Origin: Desulfobacteraceae bacterium
GTDB lineage: Bacteria > Desulfobacterota > DSM-4660 > Desulfatiglandales > Desulfatiglandaceae
Length of the DNA: 7,470 nt
NCBI GenBank assembly: GCA_020349865.1
Contig: CP070700.1
Location: 742,629 to 750,098, forward strand
Direction of reading: 5' to 3'
Position numbers and translations under genes: made by a program. Each line of letters opens with the position of its first letter. The stretch's first letter is position 1. The notes beneath the pieces are model-generated. The model worked only from the letters and a program-made list of their open reading frames with translations. It did not search any database and had not been told where the DNA came from. Shown here one piece after another: positions 5,611 through 7,470 of this stretch.

Positions 5611-6967
5611 AGCAGACGCCATACTGGAGTTGCCCAGGGAAAAAGCCATTGATGCTATCCTGGCTCTTGCCCAAAAGGCTGAAAAATTCGATCAACTCCG
5701 CGGGGATATCAGCCCTACCTGCCCATCGGGAATGACGCCGCCATACCTCAAAGAGCCGGGGAAAAGGCGAAGGAGAAAACCCGGGCAGAAAAAGGGCCAC
5801 CCGGGAGTGGCCCGGAAACGGCCCGAAAAAGTAGACCATTACAGGAACCATACCCTGAAGTATTGTCCGGACTGCCGGATGCGGTTGGGAAAGCCAATAA
5901 AAAGCCATAAACGTTATACGGTAGATATCCCGCCGGCAGCGCCGGAGGTAACCGAGCACACTGTTCACGGTTACTGGTGTCCGAATTGCAAAAAAAGGGT
6001 TTATCCCAAGGTCATCGACGCTCTACCCAATTCGACGCTTGGCCTGACGGTCCTGATTATGACGGCCTGGCTTCACTACTGGGTGGGCATGAGCGTTCGA
6101 AACATCGTAAAATTGCTGGCCACTTTTTGGGCCTTTGATGTCAGCCCTGGCGGTTTGACCCAAGCTTGGAGAAACCTTGCGGCCACGGTGCGGCCGATTT
6201 ACAACGAAATCGGTGAAAAGATCCAGAACACCGCAGTGCTCAACGCTGATGAGACCGGATGGAGAATCAGCGGAATCACCCATTGGCTCTGGTGCTTTGC
6301 CTCGGATTCCTGGTGCTATTTTGTGATCGATAAAAGTCGAGGCTCCCCTGTCATAAAACGGGTTGTCGGCAAATTATTTGACGGCGTTCTCATCTGTGAC
6401 TTCTGGGGTGCCTATAACAAAATTAGCACGCTGGCAACGCAACGCTGTTTCTATCATCTGCTGACCGAACTGGAAAAGGTGGACAAATCCAATAGATCGG
6501 ATGCCTGGAAATCGTTTCGCAAAAAGCTTGGCCGGCTGCTGATGGATGCTGTCCGCATAAGCACTAAGAAAACGAACCTGAGTCCTGCTATTTTCAACAG
6601 GCGTAAAAAGAGGCTTTACACACGGCTTGATCAGCTTATTGACTCGCCCCGTGAGGACAAAGATGTCAACAGGCTTATAAAGCGACTAATTCGACACAGA
6701 AATGAATTTTTTACATTTCTGGAATACGAAGGAGTCAGCCCCTATAACAACCATGCGGAGCAGCAAATAAGAAAGCCGGTTGTGACCAGAAAAATATCAA
6801 AACAGAATCGATCGGACCAAGGGGCCGAGGCCCATGCGATCTTCATGTCGCTTTTCAGATCCGTCGAACTCCAAGGTCTGAATCCGGTTGAAAAAATCTT
6901 GGCGGATGCAAAAATCCTGCTCGGTGCAACTCAAAAAGAAAAGTTCACCTTCAAATTGGCAGCATAA
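5597..6967 (+). CDS. IS66-family DDE transposase (TnpC-like, 456 aa)
   Basis: I place the start at ATG 5597 (MTRDEADAILELPREKAIDA), whose first 14 bases overlap the end of the DUF4338 gene (ATGACCAGGGATGA). The frame continues upstream to 5504, but those residues are the shadow of the DUF4338 gene. Domains in 456-aa numbering are a short N-terminal coiled helix (5-35); a basic Lys/Arg-rich linker (56-78); an IS66 zinc-binding module with CPDC (90-93) and CPNC (128-131); and the DDE catalytic core with D218 (NADETGW), D268 (CDFWGAYN) and E388 (NNHAEQQIR). The C-terminal tail is short, and the length is slightly below typical IS66 TnpC. All three acidic residues and four cysteines are present, so the protein looks active. 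The overlap with the upstream gene predicts translational coupling. It cuts and joins the element's ends at the inverted repeats. Confidence 0.95.
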   Translation: MTRDEADAILELPREKAIDAILALAQKAEKFDQLRGDISPTCPSGMTPPYLKEPGKRRRRKPGQKKGHPGVARKRPEKVDHYRNHTLKYCPDCRMRLGKPIKSHKRYTVDIPPAAPEVTEHTVHGYWCPNCKKRVYPKVIDALPNSTLGLTVLIMTAWLHYWVGMSVRNIVKLLATFWAFDVSPGGLTQAWRNLAATVRPIYNEIGEKIQNTAVLNADETGWRISGITHWLWCFASDSWCYFVIDKSRGSPVIKRVVGKLFDGVLICDFWGAYNKISTLATQRCFYHLLTELEKVDKSNRSDAWKSFRKKLGRLLMDAVRISTKKTNLSPAIFNRRKKRLYTRLDQLIDSPREDKDVNRLIKRLIRHRNEFFTFLEYEGVSPYNNHAEQQIRKPVVTRKISKQNRSDQGAEAHAIFMSLFRSVELQGLNPVEKILADAKILLGATQKEKFTFKLAA

Positions 6968-6990
6968 TTGTCAAAGAGCTAAACTGTTGC
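6968..6990 (-). repeat. Right terminal inverted repeat of the IS66-type element
   Basis: Read from outside inward it begins GCAACAGTTTAGCTC. It differs from the left repeat only at the second base and starts directly after the transposase TAA (6965-6967). Confidence 0.9.
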
Positions 6991-7298
6991 GAAAGTTGTA
7001 AGTATAGTTGAAGAGAGATTGGATAGCATCATAATATGAGCAGATAAGTGAACTTTTTTGGCACTACTATAAATGGGCGACCCTCACAGCAAACAAATTA
7101 ACTTGGAGGGTATTCAAATTGCCTTCAAGACCAACCCAAACGCACGGCTATTTGGGGCAACGGTAATTGAATGGAAGATTGACTAATCCAAAGCTCCCTG
7201 GTGGGACAGCAAATGGAGCCTAAGACAGCCCTCTCCCTGAAAAAAGAACGGTAGAAGGAGGGAGTTTTGGCCGGTAAAGAATCCCCTGTTTGAATGGT
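6991..7298. other. 308-bp region between the transposon and the sigma-54 regulator, no clear gene
   Basis: Neither strand continues the interrupted IS1-like transposase: no cysteine motif or first catalytic Asp is seen in any frame. A 37-codon plus-strand frame (7073-7186, MGDPHSKQINLEGIQIAFKT...) follows a TAA and lacks a ribosome binding site. Imperfect symmetry (CTCCCT at about 7234 with AGGGAG at about 7259) lies past the regulator's stop but is too loose for a firm terminator call. Confidence 0.45.
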
Positions 7299-7470
7299 TT
7301 ACAAGAATAAATCTGAAGAAACAGGCTTTCTGGTTTTAGATAATCTCTCTGGGCGCCGAATACCAAGTTTTTTCATTCGCGATTCTAGCGTAGAAGGTTT
7401 AACATCAAGAATTTCGGCTGCTCCTCCAGGCCCTCGCACTTTCCATCCTGTCTTTTTGAGCGCCCATAGG
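7299..7470 (-). CDS. Sigma-54-dependent regulator, C-terminal Fis-type HTH (partial)
   Basis: The last 56 codons of a minus-strand gene enter from the right edge and stop at TAA 7299-7301. They read WALKKTGWKVRGPGGAAEIL and then PSTLESRMKKLGIRRPE. This is the typical C-terminal Fis/HTH_8 DNA-binding domain of NtrC/FhlA-class enhancer-binding proteins (TGWxV-GPxGAAExL-PSTLxSRMKKLGI). The AAA+ sigma-54-interacting domain and the sensor domain must lie outside the window, so the signal sensed cannot be stated. These proteins bind upstream enhancers and open sigma-54 promoters by ATP hydrolysis. Its relation to the -24/-12 candidate at 3173-3188 is speculative; the nested insertions now separate them by about 4 kb. 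Confidence 0.85.
   Translation of the reverse strand, partial: LWALKKTGWKVRGPGGAAEILDVKPSTLESRMKKLGIRRPERLSKTRKPVSSDLFL

Larger units (their letters stand above)
4628..6990 (+). mobile_element. IS66-family (ISBst12-like) transposon carrying a DUF4338/DruA-family gene
   Basis: The 2363-bp element is bounded by 23-bp inverted repeats with one mismatch and holds two overlapping plus-strand genes. The transposase is TnpC-like, but the TnpA and TnpB accessory genes of classical IS66 are absent: only about 80 bp lie between the left repeat and the first gene. This resembles the ISBst12 group, which moves with a single transposase, except for the extra DruA-family gene. The right repeat starts one base after the transposase stop, so the element is very compact. 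It is inserted in an IS1-like transposase gene. Flanking 8-mers (4620-4627 and 6991-6998) do not match, so no target duplication is visible. Confidence 0.85.

Noticed and set aside
5092..5649. 185-codon minus-strand frame opposite the DUF4338 gene
   Set aside because: It is a shadow of the strongly supported plus-strand gene, with no family features and no ribosome binding site.
4732..6967. Complete Druantia defence system
   Set aside because: Only a DruA-family protein is present. No large helicase (DruE-like) or other Druantia partner lies in the window, and both genes are enclosed by transposon repeats.
7057..7076. TGGCAC followed by TACTATAAA as a sigma-54 promoter near the right regulator
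   Set aside because: The -24 half is perfect, but the essential GC pair at -12 is missing.

Overview
The window looks like a chromosomal fragment from an anaerobic, fatty- or aromatic-acid-degrading bacterium. Desulfobacterota or a relative is my best guess, from the kind of acyl-CoA dehydrogenase pair, the FCD-type GntR regulator, the sigma-54 enhancer-binding protein and the insertion-sequence types. No taxonomic marker gene is present, so this is only an inference. The window falls into three parts.

(1) Positions 1-3048, all on the minus strand, hold a catabolic cluster read from right to left. A GntR/FadR-subfamily (FCD) regulator (2392-3048) is followed by a 477-bp regulatory gap rich in dyads. 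Two tightly spaced acyl-CoA dehydrogenase genes come next (745-1914 and 1-730, 14 bp apart); the second runs off the left edge. Only the upstream subunit carries a recognisable candidate catalytic glutamate (IVD/LCAD-type position). The pair therefore looks like one heteromeric enzyme of the FadE28-FadE29 or PimC-PimD kind.

(2) Positions 3049-3987 form a long stretch without a convincing gene. It holds a good -24/-12 (sigma-54-like) promoter candidate reading toward the GntR gene, a near-perfect GntR-type operator (TTGTATACTA), several dyads, a 14-codon orphan gene start with a ribosome binding site, and a GC-richer patch with unrecognised frames. It reads as regulatory DNA mixed with gene debris.

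(3) Positions 3988-6990 hold nested mobile DNA. An IS1-family-like transposase remnant (minus strand) stays open in frame to the exact left end of a second element and is cut there. The second element (about 4628-6990) is IS66-family, bounded by 23-bp inverted repeats with one mismatch. It has only two genes, translationally overlapped: a DUF4338/DruA-family protein and an IS66 DDE transposase (TnpC-like). The usual IS66 accessory genes tnpA and tnpB are absent. No 8-bp target duplication and no trace of the missing transposase half are visible on the far side, which suggests a deletion or rearrangement after insertion.

The right end (7299-7470, minus strand) carries the last 56 codons of a sigma-54-dependent regulator, with its Fis-type helix-turn-helix. 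The most interesting items are the DruA-family gene built into a compact IS66 transposon, the catalytic asymmetry of the dehydrogenase pair, and the operator/promoter-like elements around the GntR gene.
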